The position numbers and the translations under genes were made by a program. Positions 26,268-35,229 of a stretch of DNA of 64,000 bases are shown piece by piece. Location: NCBI GenBank assembly GCA_902778535.1, contig CACYYG010000022.1:1-64000 (forward strand), written 5' to 3'. The DNA comes from an uncultured Prevotellaceae bacterium (lineage in GTDB: Bacteria > Bacteroidota > Bacteroidia > Bacteroidales > Bacteroidaceae). Every line of letters starts with the position of its first letter. The stretch's first letter is position 1. Below the pieces are notes generated by a model that saw nothing but the letters and a program-made list of their open reading frames with translations, did not search any database and was not told where the DNA came from.

Positions 26268-27428
26268 TTATGCGGTTTTTAATTGTTTGATATAAGTGAA
26301 GAGATAAACGACGCCCACGGCCATCACCAGCACGGCACCTGCCTGTCCCATGGCATCGCTCAAGAGACCCATGAAGAGCGGGAAGATGGTGCCGCCGAAG
26401 AGACCCATGATCATCAGTCCGCTGACCTCGTTCTGCTTCGCGGGCATCGACTCGAGGGCGGTGGCGAAGCACATGGAGAAGACGTTGGAGTTGCCGTAGC
26501 CCACAAGGGCAATGGCGGTGTAGAGTATCCACTTCTCGTGACCGAAGAACAGGCCGCACATCGACAGCGCCATCATCACTATGCTAATGATGAAGAATGT
26601 GCGCATCTTCAGCACACGCAGGAAGAATGAGCCCGTCAGGCAGCCGATGGTACGGAAGATGAAGTAGAGGGAGGTGGCAAAGGCGGCCTCGTTGAGCGTC
26701 ATGCCCAAGCGCTCCATCAGAATCTTCGGGGCGGTGGTGTTGGTACCCACATCGATGCCCACATGGCACATGATGCCGAGGAACGACAGCAGCACGATGG
26801 GCGTGCCCAACAGCTTGAAGCACTCTACAAAGGTGGAGGGCTTGCCCTCGATGGGCGTCTCCTCGATGGGTGTGACGAAAAGCAGAATGGTGGAGAGTAT
26901 GCCCACTATCAGGAAGATGCCAAAGAGCACGCGCCAGTTGAGTCCAAACTCGGGAATGGCCAACGTGGCGCCCCACATGGCCAGATAAGGAGCCGAGAAG
27001 GAGGCGATGGCCTTGATGAACTGTCCGAAGGTGAGTGTCGAGGCCAGGTTGCCGCCGCCCATCACGGTCGACACCAGCGGGTTGAGCGAGGTCTGCATCA
27101 GGGCGTTACCGATGCCCAGCAGCGAGAAGGCCACAAGCATGATGCCGAAAGACTCGCCGAAGAGCGGCAGCAGCAGCGACACCACGGTGACGACAAGCGA
27201 CAGCAGAACGGTCTTCTTGCGACCAATCTTGTTCATCAGCATACCCGTGGGCACACTGAAGATGAGGAACCAGAAGAACACCAGCGAGGGGAACACGTTG
27301 GCCACGGAGTCGCTCAGCGCGAGGTCTTCCTTCACATAGTTGGAGGCGATGCCCACCAGATCCACGAAGCCCATGCAGAAGAAGCAGAGCATTACTGGGA
27401 TCAGATAAATGGATTTATTCTGTTTCAT
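26268..27428 (-). CDS. MFS sugar permease (FHS-like), probably for fructose
   Basis: 386 residues with about twelve hydrophobic segments. It has the MFS loop MNKIGRKK between helices 2 and 3 and a second-half start near GIMCHVGIDVGTNTTAPK. It resembles the fucose/glucose/galactose:H+ symporter type used by Bacteroidota for monosaccharides in the inner membrane. Position between a GH32 gene and a fructokinase gene in the same orientation makes fructose the likely substrate, as in the fructan locus of Bacteroides thetaiotaomicron. 116 bp separate it from the GH32 gene, and that gap holds a GC-rich inverted repeat. Confidence 0.88.
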   Translation of the reverse strand: MKQNKSIYLIPVMLCFFCMGFVDLVGIASNYVKEDLALSDSVANVFPSLVFFWFLIFSVPTGMLMNKIGRKKTVLLSLVVTVVSLLLPLFGESFGIMLVAFSLLGIGNALMQTSLNPLVSTVMGGGNLASTLTFGQFIKAIASFSAPYLAMWGATLAIPEFGLNWRVLFGIFLIVGILSTILLFVTPIEETPIEGKPSTFVECFKLLGTPIVLLSFLGIMCHVGIDVGTNTTAPKILMERLGMTLNEAAFATSLYFIFRTIGCLTGSFFLRVLKMRTFFIISIVMMALSMCGLFFGHEKWILYTAIALVGYGNSNVFSMCFATALESMPAKQNEVSGLMIMGLFGGTIFPLFMGLLSDAMGQAGAVLVMAVGVVYLFTYIKQLKTA

Positions 27429-27440
27429 TGTTTTTATAAG

Positions 27441-27552
27441 CCCCCTAAGTTAGGGGGTTGGGGGTCTGAACAAGCGTTCTTCGCCCCGTTAAAATGATTA
27501 ATACTTTTTCTTTCTTTGTCTGTTCAGACCCCCATCCCCCTAACTTAGGGGA
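27441..27552. repeat. Pair of inverted 32-bp GC-rich modules
   Basis: The module 27441-27472 (CCCCCTAAGTTAGGGGG then TTGGGGGTCTGAACA) is repeated inverted at 27521-27552 with two differences, 48 bp apart. The right copy overlaps the end of the GH32 gene and supplies its last codons and TAA stop. Each module is itself palindromic in its first half. Related modules occur at 21661, 49042 and 49127. Confidence 0.85.
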
Positions 27553-29215
27553 CTAAGGCATAGATGGTGGCCTTGCCGCCCTTCACCTTGATGGTGTTGT
27601 AGGGTTCTGACGGGAACACAAGGTTGGTCATGGCCATCTTGCCGTCGGAATCGAAGGCTTCGATGCTGCAGCGGTCGATGAAAATGCGGAGCTGCTTGAT
27701 TGTTCCGCAGGTTGGAGCTTCGGTCACGCAGGGGAAGTCGAGGCTAAAGCCCACGTCGCCACTCTTCGTGCGATTCATCGAGAACGTCTGCTTCTGGCCG
27801 TCGTAGGTCATCGTGACCTGCTCGCCCTTCGCGTTCGACAGCACAATCTCAGTCTGTTTCTTGATGTCGATGACAACCTCGCAAGCCTCAGTCGGCTGCT
27901 TCACCTTCGCACCACGTGCTCCCAGCATTTCCCTCGAGGGAACCACACTTACAAATGTCTCACCCTTATATTCGAACAGTCCGAGGTCACGGGGAATAGA
28001 GTTCGCGCTGCGGAATTGCAGGGTAGGCACCTGGTTGGCATACTGCCAGTTACTCATCCAAGCCAGCACCGTGCGTCGGTTGTCTGGTGCATTGTAGAAC
28101 GACACAGTAGCATAATGATCCTTGCCAAAGTCCAGCCATTTTGTTACTTCTGGTTTCGACTCGCACGTGAACTTCTTTCCGTCGAACTGTCCCACGAAGT
28201 ACTGCGTGGCCGAACCACCGAAAGGTCCACCAGGGTTGATGTTGCAGATGAGCACCCACTTCTCACCAATCTTAAACAGGTCCGGGCATTCCCACACACC
28301 ACCATGATTGCCATATTCCTTACCGAAAGATGACTCGTACTTCCATTTCTTCAGGTCAGGTGATGAGTAGATACGCATCTCCTGTCCCACTGCGAGGATG
28401 AGATTCCATGCCTTGATATCCTCGTTCCAGAAGGGACGCGGGTCGCGGAAGTCCTTGTCCTCAGCAGTCAGCACGGGGTTACCCTCATACTTCGTAAATG
28501 TCTTGCCGCCATCATTCGAGAAGGCTATGCACTGTGCCTGTACATCACCGCCAAACGGAGTGGGACGGCTCGCAGTATACATAGCGACAACGTTGCCCCT
28601 ATCCACCACGCACGATCCGCTGAATATCGTTCCCCACACGTCAGGAGCCAATGCCACACCCTCGTCCTTCCAATGGATGAGGTCGGTGGAGGCGGAGTGC
28701 CCCCAATGCATGTTGCCCCACATCGAACCGTAGGGGTTGTACTGATAGTATAGATTCCAGGTACCGTCTTTATAAAACATCCCATTAGGGTCGTTCATCC
28801 ACCCGCGCTTCGGCGTATGATGATACAGCGGACGGAACTTCTCATTAATCAACGCGAAGTCCGCATCGTCGTTCTGTACCAGTTTTTTAAAGCACACGCT
28901 GCCCGTTGGCACATTTTGCACACAGACCCTTAGCGAACCCTTGCCCTGATACGGCTGCAAGTCGAGCGCTACATAATAGTCCACCTGCTCACGGGCCATG
29001 CGCACGTTCTGCTCCATCTGTAGCAAACTGCTGACGATAACCTGTACCTTACCTTCAGGAGCGGACTCTTGAATGGGCAACCAGAGATACCGTCCAGTGT
29101 CCTTCGGGGTCACGATGCTCTGCTCGCAAGCCTGCGGCGTCACCGTCTGAGCCTTGGCCATCGTCAGCACCATTACTGCTGTCAGTGTCATTAAACAACT
29201 TTTCATCATGTTCAT
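27545..29215 (-). CDS. GH32 exo-fructanase or invertase (periplasmic)
   Basis: 556 residues with a Sec signal peptide (about 1-22, ending AKAQ) and no lipobox, suggesting a periplasmic enzyme. An N-terminal extension of about 110 residues precedes the five-bladed propeller. Catalytic residues are visible: nucleophile Asp142 in GWMNDPNG, Asp258 in FRDPR, and acid/base Glu309 in WECPD. The C-terminal beta sandwich ends RCSIEAFDSDGKMAM. It should release fructose from inulin, levan or their oligosaccharides. The last three codons and stop lie in a dispersed GC-rich repeat. It heads the unit with the permease and kinase and has a fructan-type operator upstream. Confidence 0.93.
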   Translation of the reverse strand: MNMMKSCLMTLTAVMVLTMAKAQTVTPQACEQSIVTPKDTGRYLWLPIQESAPEGKVQVIVSSLLQMEQNVRMAREQVDYYVALDLQPYQGKGSLRVCVQNVPTGSVCFKKLVQNDDADFALINEKFRPLYHHTPKRGWMNDPNGMFYKDGTWNLYYQYNPYGSMWGNMHWGHSASTDLIHWKDEGVALAPDVWGTIFSGSCVVDRGNVVAMYTASRPTPFGGDVQAQCIAFSNDGGKTFTKYEGNPVLTAEDKDFRDPRPFWNEDIKAWNLILAVGQEMRIYSSPDLKKWKYESSFGKEYGNHGGVWECPDLFKIGEKWVLICNINPGGPFGGSATQYFVGQFDGKKFTCESKPEVTKWLDFGKDHYATVSFYNAPDNRRTVLAWMSNWQYANQVPTLQFRSANSIPRDLGLFEYKGETFVSVVPSREMLGARGAKVKQPTEACEVVIDIKKQTEIVLSNAKGEQVTMTYDGQKQTFSMNRTKSGDVGFSLDFPCVTEAPTCGTIKQLRIFIDRCSIEAFDSDGKMAMTNLVFPSEPYNTIKVKGGKATIYALVP

Positions 29216-29240
29216 TTGTCTTTAGTTATTAAATCTGCTG

Positions 29241-29306
29241 CAAAATTACAGGATTTCTCGTTAATAGGCTGTCATTTCTGTTTCATTTGCTGCAAATAAT
29301 CGTTCA
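29241..29306 (-). promoter_or_regulatory. Promoter and fructan-type operator of the GH32 gene
   Basis: On the minus strand a TAATTTTG -7 box (29241-29248) lacks a good -33 element, suggesting need for an activator. The half-site ATCGTTCA (29299-29306, plus strand reading) begins 51 bp from the end of the -7 box, the same spacing as at 30356. The inverted half-site is weak here. Confidence 0.65.
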
Positions 29307-29391
29307 CTGCATCATTATTGCTATAAATGTTATCCTGAAAAGCAATCTTTTTCCTTACCAACTAACTAACCCAAAAACTAACTACTAACTT

Positions 29392-30252
29392 TTATTTGAT
29401 GAAAACCGTTTTGCCATTTACAATATACATTCCTTTGCTGGGATTAACCACGCGCTGGCCAGCGAGGTTGTAGAAGTCACAACAGACATTTTCCTTCTGA
29501 CCTCTTATATCATCAATGCCCGTACTCTCTTTCATGACGAGCACGATGGCTGTGAAGTTGAAGGGATTGCCGCCTTCCTTGTTGCACTGAACCATGAGCC
29601 TGTCAACGTCAGCTAATTTTGCAGCCATATCAATGCCCTCAAGGCTGAGTTCGGCATACTCGTTAGTCATGGTCATCGTGGTCTGGTCGCCCAACTTGCC
29701 GCCATCACCCCACTTTGTGAGCACATTGATAACATAGTCTGTGCGGTTAGCCTCTGAATAGAAGCGGATGGCCCTATAGTCGCTCCAGTTGATACCATCG
29801 AATGAGGTCTTGGCCACCTCCAATGTACTCCATTCGTCCATCCAAAAAAAGCCTGTCCAGACTGTGTTCCCATCAACATTGTCCTTGCCGTCGCCATACC
29901 ATACCTTGGTAGCGGTAAAGCCCTTGCCGCAAATCTCCATGCCGTGCTCCTTCAGACAGGCCAACATGCCCGGGGTGATGAACACTTCCGTTTCGTGCTG
30001 ATCAGCATAGAGGAAGTGAGCGTAGCGTGTTCCAGGCAGCATGCCGCCATTCGAGTGCAGTTCGATGACTTCTCCCGTAGCGTCGGTGAATTCAATAACG
30101 ATCTTCTGGCCTACCTGAGCTTCTGCAAACTTAGCAGCCTCGATAGTCAGCGTGTTTGACCAATCTACTGCGTGCGTACCTTCCCACAGATCAGTAGCCG
30201 TAGCGATGGTGGTTGTTGCCAAAAGGGACAAGAGTAAAAATACTTTCTTCAT
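29392..30252 (-). CDS. Small secreted protein of the fructan locus, possibly carbohydrate-binding
   Basis: 286 residues; signal peptide about 1-19. Not a known enzyme. Two beta-rich segments each start with a Trp-containing strand: LWEGTHAVDWSNTLTIEAAKFAEA and VWTGFFWMDEWSTLEVAKTSF, resembling the repeated module of the lipoprotein at 6780-8615 and suggesting two lectin-like domains. The C-terminus has the tail FYNLAGQRVVNPSKGMYIVN, shared with other secreted proteins here. It is a single gene with its own operator and -7 box at 30298-30393, so it belongs to the fructan regulon. Role inferred: binding of fructan or another glycan outside the cell. Confidence 0.75.
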   Translation of the reverse strand: MKKVFLLLSLLATTTIATATDLWEGTHAVDWSNTLTIEAAKFAEAQVGQKIVIEFTDATGEVIELHSNGGMLPGTRYAHFLYADQHETEVFITPGMLACLKEHGMEICGKGFTATKVWYGDGKDNVDGNTVWTGFFWMDEWSTLEVAKTSFDGINWSDYRAIRFYSEANRTDYVINVLTKWGDGGKLGDQTTMTMTNEYAELSLEGIDMAAKLADVDRLMVQCNKEGGNPFNFTAIVLVMKESTGIDDIRGQKENVCCDFYNLAGQRVVNPSKGMYIVNGKTVFIK

Positions 30253-30297
30253 AATTCTTTTTTCTTTATAGGGTTTGTATCTAAATTATTTCGACTG

Positions 30298-30393
30298 CAA
30301 AATTAGGATGAACTATCCGTTTATGAGATAAAAGATGTTTCATTGGCTAAAAGAAATCGTTCAATGTAACATTTGTCTGCATTATTGAACGAT
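30298..30393 (-). promoter_or_regulatory. Promoter and full fructan-type operator of the small secreted protein gene
   Basis: TAATTTTG on the minus strand (30298-30305). Upstream, ATCGTTCAAT (30356-30365) and ATTGAACGAT (30384-30393) form a perfect 10-bp inverted repeat with an 18-bp spacer that contains AATGTAACATT (30363-30373). All three elements match the susC operator in register from the -7 box. Confidence 0.75.
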
Positions 30394-30401
30394 TATTCAT
30401 G

Positions 30402-30443
30402 AAAAGCCGCCCAAGTCTCCGAGAGAGGGAAGGCTTAGGCGGC
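30402..30443 (-). terminator. Terminator of the fructan susC operon
   Basis: GCCGCC and GGCGGC at the ends, with AAG/CTT inside, form a strong stem; on the minus strand it is followed by TTTTC. It closes the susC-susD-SGBP-GH32 operon 25 bp after the last stop codon. Confidence 0.75.
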
Positions 30444-30467
30444 GAGCAGAAAGAGTATTAACTGCAA

Positions 30468-32048
30468 CTACTGCTGGGTGACTTTGACATCGCTGACGGT
30501 AATGGAGCCGCCGTAGTTGTTGATGCTCCAACAGTTCTTCTGGATACCGTAGATGCGCTGGGTGTAGGCGCAGACATCATTGATGTAAAGTGTCAGAACG
30601 CTATTGTCGGTGTAAATGTCGATGTTGTACACGTTATCGGCAGGACGAGCGAAGTTATAGCCGTCGGCGGCCTCAACGAAGCCCTTACCTTCTTCACCCT
30701 CCTGTTCGAAGTTCACCTTACGACCATCCTCCCACTCAGGATTCACAACCATAGTGTAGTACTTCTTTGAGTCGGTGCCACGGACGAAGGAGATGCCGAA
30801 CTTGTCCCAGTTGTTCGAGGTCTTAACGGTGAAAGAGATATGGTTGCAGGTACCGAGACGGCTGTAGAGCACGTATGCGTCGTCGCCACTCAGAGTTCCG
30901 TTACTGTAGCCATTGGAGGCCATGACGTTGGCTGAAACAGCCTGATTGTATTTGGTTGCCATAGCTGGGACAGCACCGAGGGTAAGTGTGCCATCAGCAT
31001 GCTGGATAATCTTGTGGCAAATCAGGGCACCACTCCAGTTGGGCTCGCCGTCAGCGCCCACGTTGATGTTCTTGTCATGCAGTGTGGCGCCGGTGCGATA
31101 GGGACTCCAGCCCCAGATGAGGCGGTCGGTGCCGTTGGAGGCAGTCTTGGCGGCATAGAAAGCTCGGCTATCGAGCACGCCTTCCTTGCCATCCTTTGGC
31201 CAGTTGGCACCCGGGTCGTTGAAGCAGGCCTTCAGGGCATCGAAGGTGGGAGCCATCATGTACTTCACCTTACGGCTCCATGAGGCACGGTAACCTTCGC
31301 TATAGACGATGTACCACCAGTCGCCCATCTTGAAGATGTCGGGGCACTCGCACATGCGGTCCCAAATCATGGGGAAGCTACCGACGTGCTCCCACGTCTT
31401 CATGTCGCTCGACTTAAACTCGGCGAAGCGAAGCTTGCTGGCAATAACCATGTGGTAAAGGCCGTCGTCTGCAATGAAGATCTGCGGATCGCGGAAGTCG
31501 TTGGCATCGTAGCCATAGTCGGTACCTTTCAGCTGCCATACGTTGTCTTTGGCCCACGTCTTGAAGTCGGTCGAGGTTGCGCGCATCACGACCTCATGAT
31601 TGGGAAGAAGGACGTTGTAGCCGGTGTAGTAGATATAGTAGAGACCTTCCTTCTCGTTGTAGATGGCGCAGCCAGTGCCAAGAGAAGCATCCTGCTGGGC
31701 GGTGCTGGTGCCAGTAGGAAGGACTTCACCGAGGGGTGTGTAGTTGGCACCATCCTTGGTGCTGATGCCCCAGAAGGGATGGTAGCAGGCGCCGTTGTTG
31801 TCATACTCCTGTAGGTAGAGCACCTTGTATTCGCCAGCCTTCTGATCGTAGAAGGGCATGGGGTCGCCACAGCGTCCGATGGCGGGCATGTAGTAGGTGT
31901 TGAAGCCAGCATCGTCGGTGGGGGTGAAGAAGGTGGTGGTGCCAGCCCAGTCGCGTGAGGGGTCAGCGGTGAAGTCGTCGTCGCTGCATGCCGTCAGCAC
32001 GGGGGCTGACAGCATGATTGCGAATATTGAATATATCATTGTCTTCAT
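30468..32048 (-). CDS. GH32 lipoprotein, surface endo-fructanase type
   Basis: 526 residues. Lipobox LTAC (Cys21) followed by SDDD suggests surface exposure. The propeller carries an atypical nucleophile motif, Asp62 in RCGDPMPFYD rather than WMNDPNG, with Asp187 in DFRDPQ and acid/base Glu234 in CECPD. The C-terminal ~150 residues form a beta sandwich (DUF4975-like). This form is the usual surface endo-acting GH32 of Bacteroidota fructan loci, though endo action is inferred. It starts 6 bp after the DUF4960 gene stop and is the fourth gene of the susC operon. Confidence 0.88.
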   Translation of the reverse strand: MKTMIYSIFAIMLSAPVLTACSDDDFTADPSRDWAGTTTFFTPTDDAGFNTYYMPAIGRCGDPMPFYDQKAGEYKVLYLQEYDNNGACYHPFWGISTKDGANYTPLGEVLPTGTSTAQQDASLGTGCAIYNEKEGLYYIYYTGYNVLLPNHEVVMRATSTDFKTWAKDNVWQLKGTDYGYDANDFRDPQIFIADDGLYHMVIASKLRFAEFKSSDMKTWEHVGSFPMIWDRMCECPDIFKMGDWWYIVYSEGYRASWSRKVKYMMAPTFDALKACFNDPGANWPKDGKEGVLDSRAFYAAKTASNGTDRLIWGWSPYRTGATLHDKNINVGADGEPNWSGALICHKIIQHADGTLTLGAVPAMATKYNQAVSANVMASNGYSNGTLSGDDAYVLYSRLGTCNHISFTVKTSNNWDKFGISFVRGTDSKKYYTMVVNPEWEDGRKVNFEQEGEEGKGFVEAADGYNFARPADNVYNIDIYTDNSVLTLYINDVCAYTQRIYGIQKNCWSINNYGGSITVSDVKVTQQ

Positions 32049-32054
32049 AAGGCT

Positions 32055-33452
32055 TTACTTTGTTAAATAATTAATGGCATTCTTTGTCATAGTCGCGATG
32101 TTCTTGTGGTAGTTCTCCTGATAGCCAGGTTCGAGGGTATAGCTGTACCAGTCGTAGCAGCCAGAGCCGATGCAGATGACGCCTCCCTTGCCGTCGTGGG
32201 CGGGATATTCCCAGGCAACGACAGCGCCGTCGCCGCCAACGCCGAGGACTTTACCACCAGTGCGGGCCTCCCAGGCAGCGTGGTCATCGTAGCCACCCCA
32301 GTCGGTGCCGATGTGGTACTGGGCGGTGGAGTTGGTGATATGATAGCCGGCATCGGTGCAATAAACCTCCTGCGGGTTGTCGCCTTGGATAAGATTCTGC
32401 CACATCGGATGGTCGTTCTGGCCGTCGAAGATGCGGAAGCTCCACGGCCCGCCGCACAACTCGGCTGCGTCCTCGTTCTGGCCCCAGCAGTTGTTGGGCG
32501 TAGTCCACTCGTCATCGCCGGTGACGCCGATGAAGGAGGGCAGGTTGGTGGCGTAGCGCGTGAGGAAGAGGGCACCGCCGTTCTCATAGAAGGCTCGCAA
32601 CTCGTTCTTCGTGTCAAGGGCGTCGGTAGCCTTGGCCACAAACACGTCGTGACCGTCCACGCCGCCGTCAACATGCCAGTGCCACCAGATGACCTTACAG
32701 TCGCTGAGGTCGAGCGTTCCGGCACGCAGGTCGGCGAAGCTGGCGTATAGCGAGTTGGCCACGTTGCCAAGCATCCACTCGCAGGCGGCCTTGGCCTCGG
32801 GGTCGAGTTCGCTCATCGTGGCGGCGCTACCGATGAAGAGGGCGGCGGGCTTGTCGATGGCTATGACCTTGACGGTGTAGGTGCTCTCAGCGGAGTTATT
32901 CTTCACGGTATAGGTGACGGGCTGGGTGAAGTCCTGCGGCACACCGCTGCCGGGTGTCACCGTGGCGTTCTGGCTATAGACGATGGTGGGCACGAGGGCC
33001 TTGATGTCGACGCTGGCGGGCACATAGACGGTGATGGTCTTGGCATCCTGGTCGATGGCACCAGTATAGATGTCGTTGATGACGAAGGAGAGGATGCGTG
33101 CCTCGTCGTGGAGCACGCTGACAGTCCAGTCGAGGAAAGTGTCGCCGTTGCTGACGCGCAGCACCTGGGCGGCATCCATGTTGAGCGTCTGGCCCTGAGC
33201 GATGTTGCAGTTGGCACCGCTACTTATCGTGAGTGCGGTGAGCGTCATGGCCTTGGTCTCATAGACTTCGGGCAGACGGACAACGATGGAGCGCGAGGCG
33301 AGGTCGATGGTGCCCTCATAGTTGTCGAGGGCGAGGGCGGTGACCATGCAGTCGCCTGAGAGTTGCAGGTCGCTGGCGTTGTCGTCACTGCACGACCAAA
33401 GCCCGCAGACAACGCAGAACGCAAAGAATATATTTAATATCTTGGTATTCAT
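32055..33452 (-). CDS. DUF4960-type surface fructan-binding lipoprotein
   Basis: 465 residues from the ATG at 33452, which opens a lipoprotein signal (lipobox GLWSC); a longer frame upstream lacks a signal and overlaps susD. Ig-like domains (about 25-200) are followed by a C-terminal domain with VIWWHWHVDGGVDG, GALFLTRYATNLPSFIGV and GVICIGSGCYDWYSY, typical of DUF4960. The B. thetaiotaomicron relative is the levan-binding surface protein of its fructan locus. It lies between susD and GH32 genes. It probably captures fructan at the surface; whether levan or inulin is preferred cannot be read from sequence. Confidence 0.88.
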   Translation of the reverse strand: MNTKILNIFFAFCVVCGLWSCSDDNASDLQLSGDCMVTALALDNYEGTIDLASRSIVVRLPEVYETKAMTLTALTISSGANCNIAQGQTLNMDAAQVLRVSNGDTFLDWTVSVLHDEARILSFVINDIYTGAIDQDAKTITVYVPASVDIKALVPTIVYSQNATVTPGSGVPQDFTQPVTYTVKNNSAESTYTVKVIAIDKPAALFIGSAATMSELDPEAKAACEWMLGNVANSLYASFADLRAGTLDLSDCKVIWWHWHVDGGVDGHDVFVAKATDALDTKNELRAFYENGGALFLTRYATNLPSFIGVTGDDEWTTPNNCWGQNEDAAELCGGPWSFRIFDGQNDHPMWQNLIQGDNPQEVYCTDAGYHITNSTAQYHIGTDWGGYDDHAAWEARTGGKVLGVGGDGAVVAWEYPAHDGKGGVICIGSGCYDWYSYTLEPGYQENYHKNIATMTKNAINYLTK

Positions 33453-33489
33453 AATGACAATTCGTTTAATTCGTTTAATTCGATGTTTT

Positions 33490-35217
33490 TTACCAGTTGC
33501 CGCAGTTCTGGACGTAGTGACCATTGCTGGCAGAGATCTGCTCAAAGGGGATGGGCAGGTATTCGTCCTTGTCGGCGTTGAAATGGGCGTTGGTGTAGAT
33601 GGCGCAGTGGGGAATCTCCTCAGCGAAGTACTTGTTGAGTACGGTGGCTGCGTCGCCCCAGCGCACGAGGTCGAAGAAACGCTCACTCTCCATGCCCATC
33701 TCTAAGCGGCGCTCCATCTTAACGATGCGGATGGCCTCGTCCTTCGAGTAGTTTCCCTTGTAGTTGGCGACATACATCTTCACACCATAGAGCGTTTGGT
33801 AGCTGCTCACCATCTGGGTGCTGCCAGCGGCGCGGGTACGAATCTGATTGACGAGTTTGATGGCTTCGTCTGTCTGTCCGAGTTGGGCGTATGCCTCGGC
33901 GCGCATCAGGAGGACGTCGGCATAGCGGAAGACGATGCGATTCATCGAAGAGGCCCAGTAGCTGCCCTTGATGAGGTACTGGTCGATGAGGGCGGGGTCA
34001 ACATTCTGCTTCAGGCTGACGTTGTAGCCGTAGAGGCCGTTGGAGCGGCTCCAGATGCTGGTCTCCTCCATCATGAAGTTGCGGTTGAACATGTAGGGCA
34101 GTCCAGGGATGCCGACGGTGAGGAAGAGGCGCGGGTCGGCGTTGTCGGCAGTCTTGTCATAGTCCTTCTGGTTGAACGTGTCGAGCAGGGGCAGACCATC
34201 GGCACCGGTGCGGTAGGCGTTGACCAGGTTCTGGCTGGGTTTGTAGAAGTCGCAGCCACCGTCGGTGGCACCAGGAATGTTGGGCGGGATGAGACCGTAG
34301 CTCCAATTCAGGTTGCCGTAGGTGCTGCCGTCGTTGCGACTGTATTGGATGGCCCAGAGGCTCTCGCGTCCGTTCTCGTACTGCTCTTCGGGGCGGAAGT
34401 TGTTGTGCAGGTCATCCTCCAGACCGTAGTTGCTGTAGAGGGCGGGGGCGGTGAACTCGATGACCTTCTGCAGGTCATCGGAGTTGATGCCGGTTACTTG
34501 ATTGCTGTTGGCATCGTCTTGGTGATAAGCCTTATAGAGATAGACCTTGGCGAGGAAGGCGGCGGTGGCAGCCTTGGTAGGGCGTCCCTTTTCAGCCTGC
34601 GTCACAGGAAGGGTGTTGTAAGCCTCCATGAGGTCGTCGATGATGAGTTGCCAGCCCTCGTCGTTGGTGTAGGTGCGGTTCGAGAGGTTGTTGTATTCCT
34701 CGTAGGTCAGGTTCTCGTCCACCACGAAGGGGATGTTCTTATAGAGTCGCTTCAGGAGGAAGTGGGCGTAGGCACGGAGGAATTTCATCTCGGCCAGGCG
34801 CTGCTGCTTCATGGTGAAGCTGTCGTCGCAGGAGTTGAGCAGGGCGATGGCGCTGTTAACACGTGAGATGCTGTTGTAGAGGCGCACCCACATATCGTTG
34901 ATATTCCAGTTTGTGGTCAGTACGCCCTGCTGCACCTCAAGTTGATGGAAGACGTCCCCGTCGCTGGTGCCACTGCCGCCCTTGTAGGCGTCGTCGGAGC
35001 GGACGTCGAAGTTCCACATAGAGAAGCTGGAGTTAATGTCCTCAGCCGAGGTAAAGATGGCGTAGGCTGAGATAGCCATGTTTTCTGCATTGGCAGGGGT
35101 CTTCACCTGCTCGTCGCTGAGGGTGCCCTGTGGGGTGTGCTCGTCGAGGAAGTCGGAGCAACTGCTGAACGTGCAGATAGCGCTGACGGCACAGAATATA
35201 TTGATGATCTTTTTCAT
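33490..35217 (-). CDS. susD: SusD-family lipoprotein of the fructan locus
   Basis: 575 residues. SPII signal with lipobox FSSC and then SDFLDEHTPQG, the usual SusD opening. Family features: RLAEMKFLRAYAHFLLKRLYKNIPFV in the TPR core and MERRLEMGMESERFFDLVRWGDA near the C-terminus. It is 12 bp downstream of susC and 37 bp upstream of the DUF4960 gene. It should bind fructan or fructo-oligosaccharides over the SusC channel. Confidence 0.95.
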   Translation of the reverse strand: MKKIINIFCAVSAICTFSSCSDFLDEHTPQGTLSDEQVKTPANAENMAISAYAIFTSAEDINSSFSMWNFDVRSDDAYKGGSGTSDGDVFHQLEVQQGVLTTNWNINDMWVRLYNSISRVNSAIALLNSCDDSFTMKQQRLAEMKFLRAYAHFLLKRLYKNIPFVVDENLTYEEYNNLSNRTYTNDEGWQLIIDDLMEAYNTLPVTQAEKGRPTKAATAAFLAKVYLYKAYHQDDANSNQVTGINSDDLQKVIEFTAPALYSNYGLEDDLHNNFRPEEQYENGRESLWAIQYSRNDGSTYGNLNWSYGLIPPNIPGATDGGCDFYKPSQNLVNAYRTGADGLPLLDTFNQKDYDKTADNADPRLFLTVGIPGLPYMFNRNFMMEETSIWSRSNGLYGYNVSLKQNVDPALIDQYLIKGSYWASSMNRIVFRYADVLLMRAEAYAQLGQTDEAIKLVNQIRTRAAGSTQMVSSYQTLYGVKMYVANYKGNYSKDEAIRIVKMERRLEMGMESERFFDLVRWGDAATVLNKYFAEEIPHCAIYTNAHFNADKDEYLPIPFEQISASNGHYVQNCGNW

Positions 35218-35229
35218 GATGCTGTTATA

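Noticed and set aside
33453-33686. 78-residue N-terminal extension of the DUF4960 lipoprotein
   Set aside because: Overlaps the end of susD and places the lipobox far from the N-terminus.
33796-34866. Long antisense frames over susD, and the similar ones over susC at 35734-37179
   Set aside because: Shadows of conserved SusCD genes; sequence is V/A/G-rich and matches no family.
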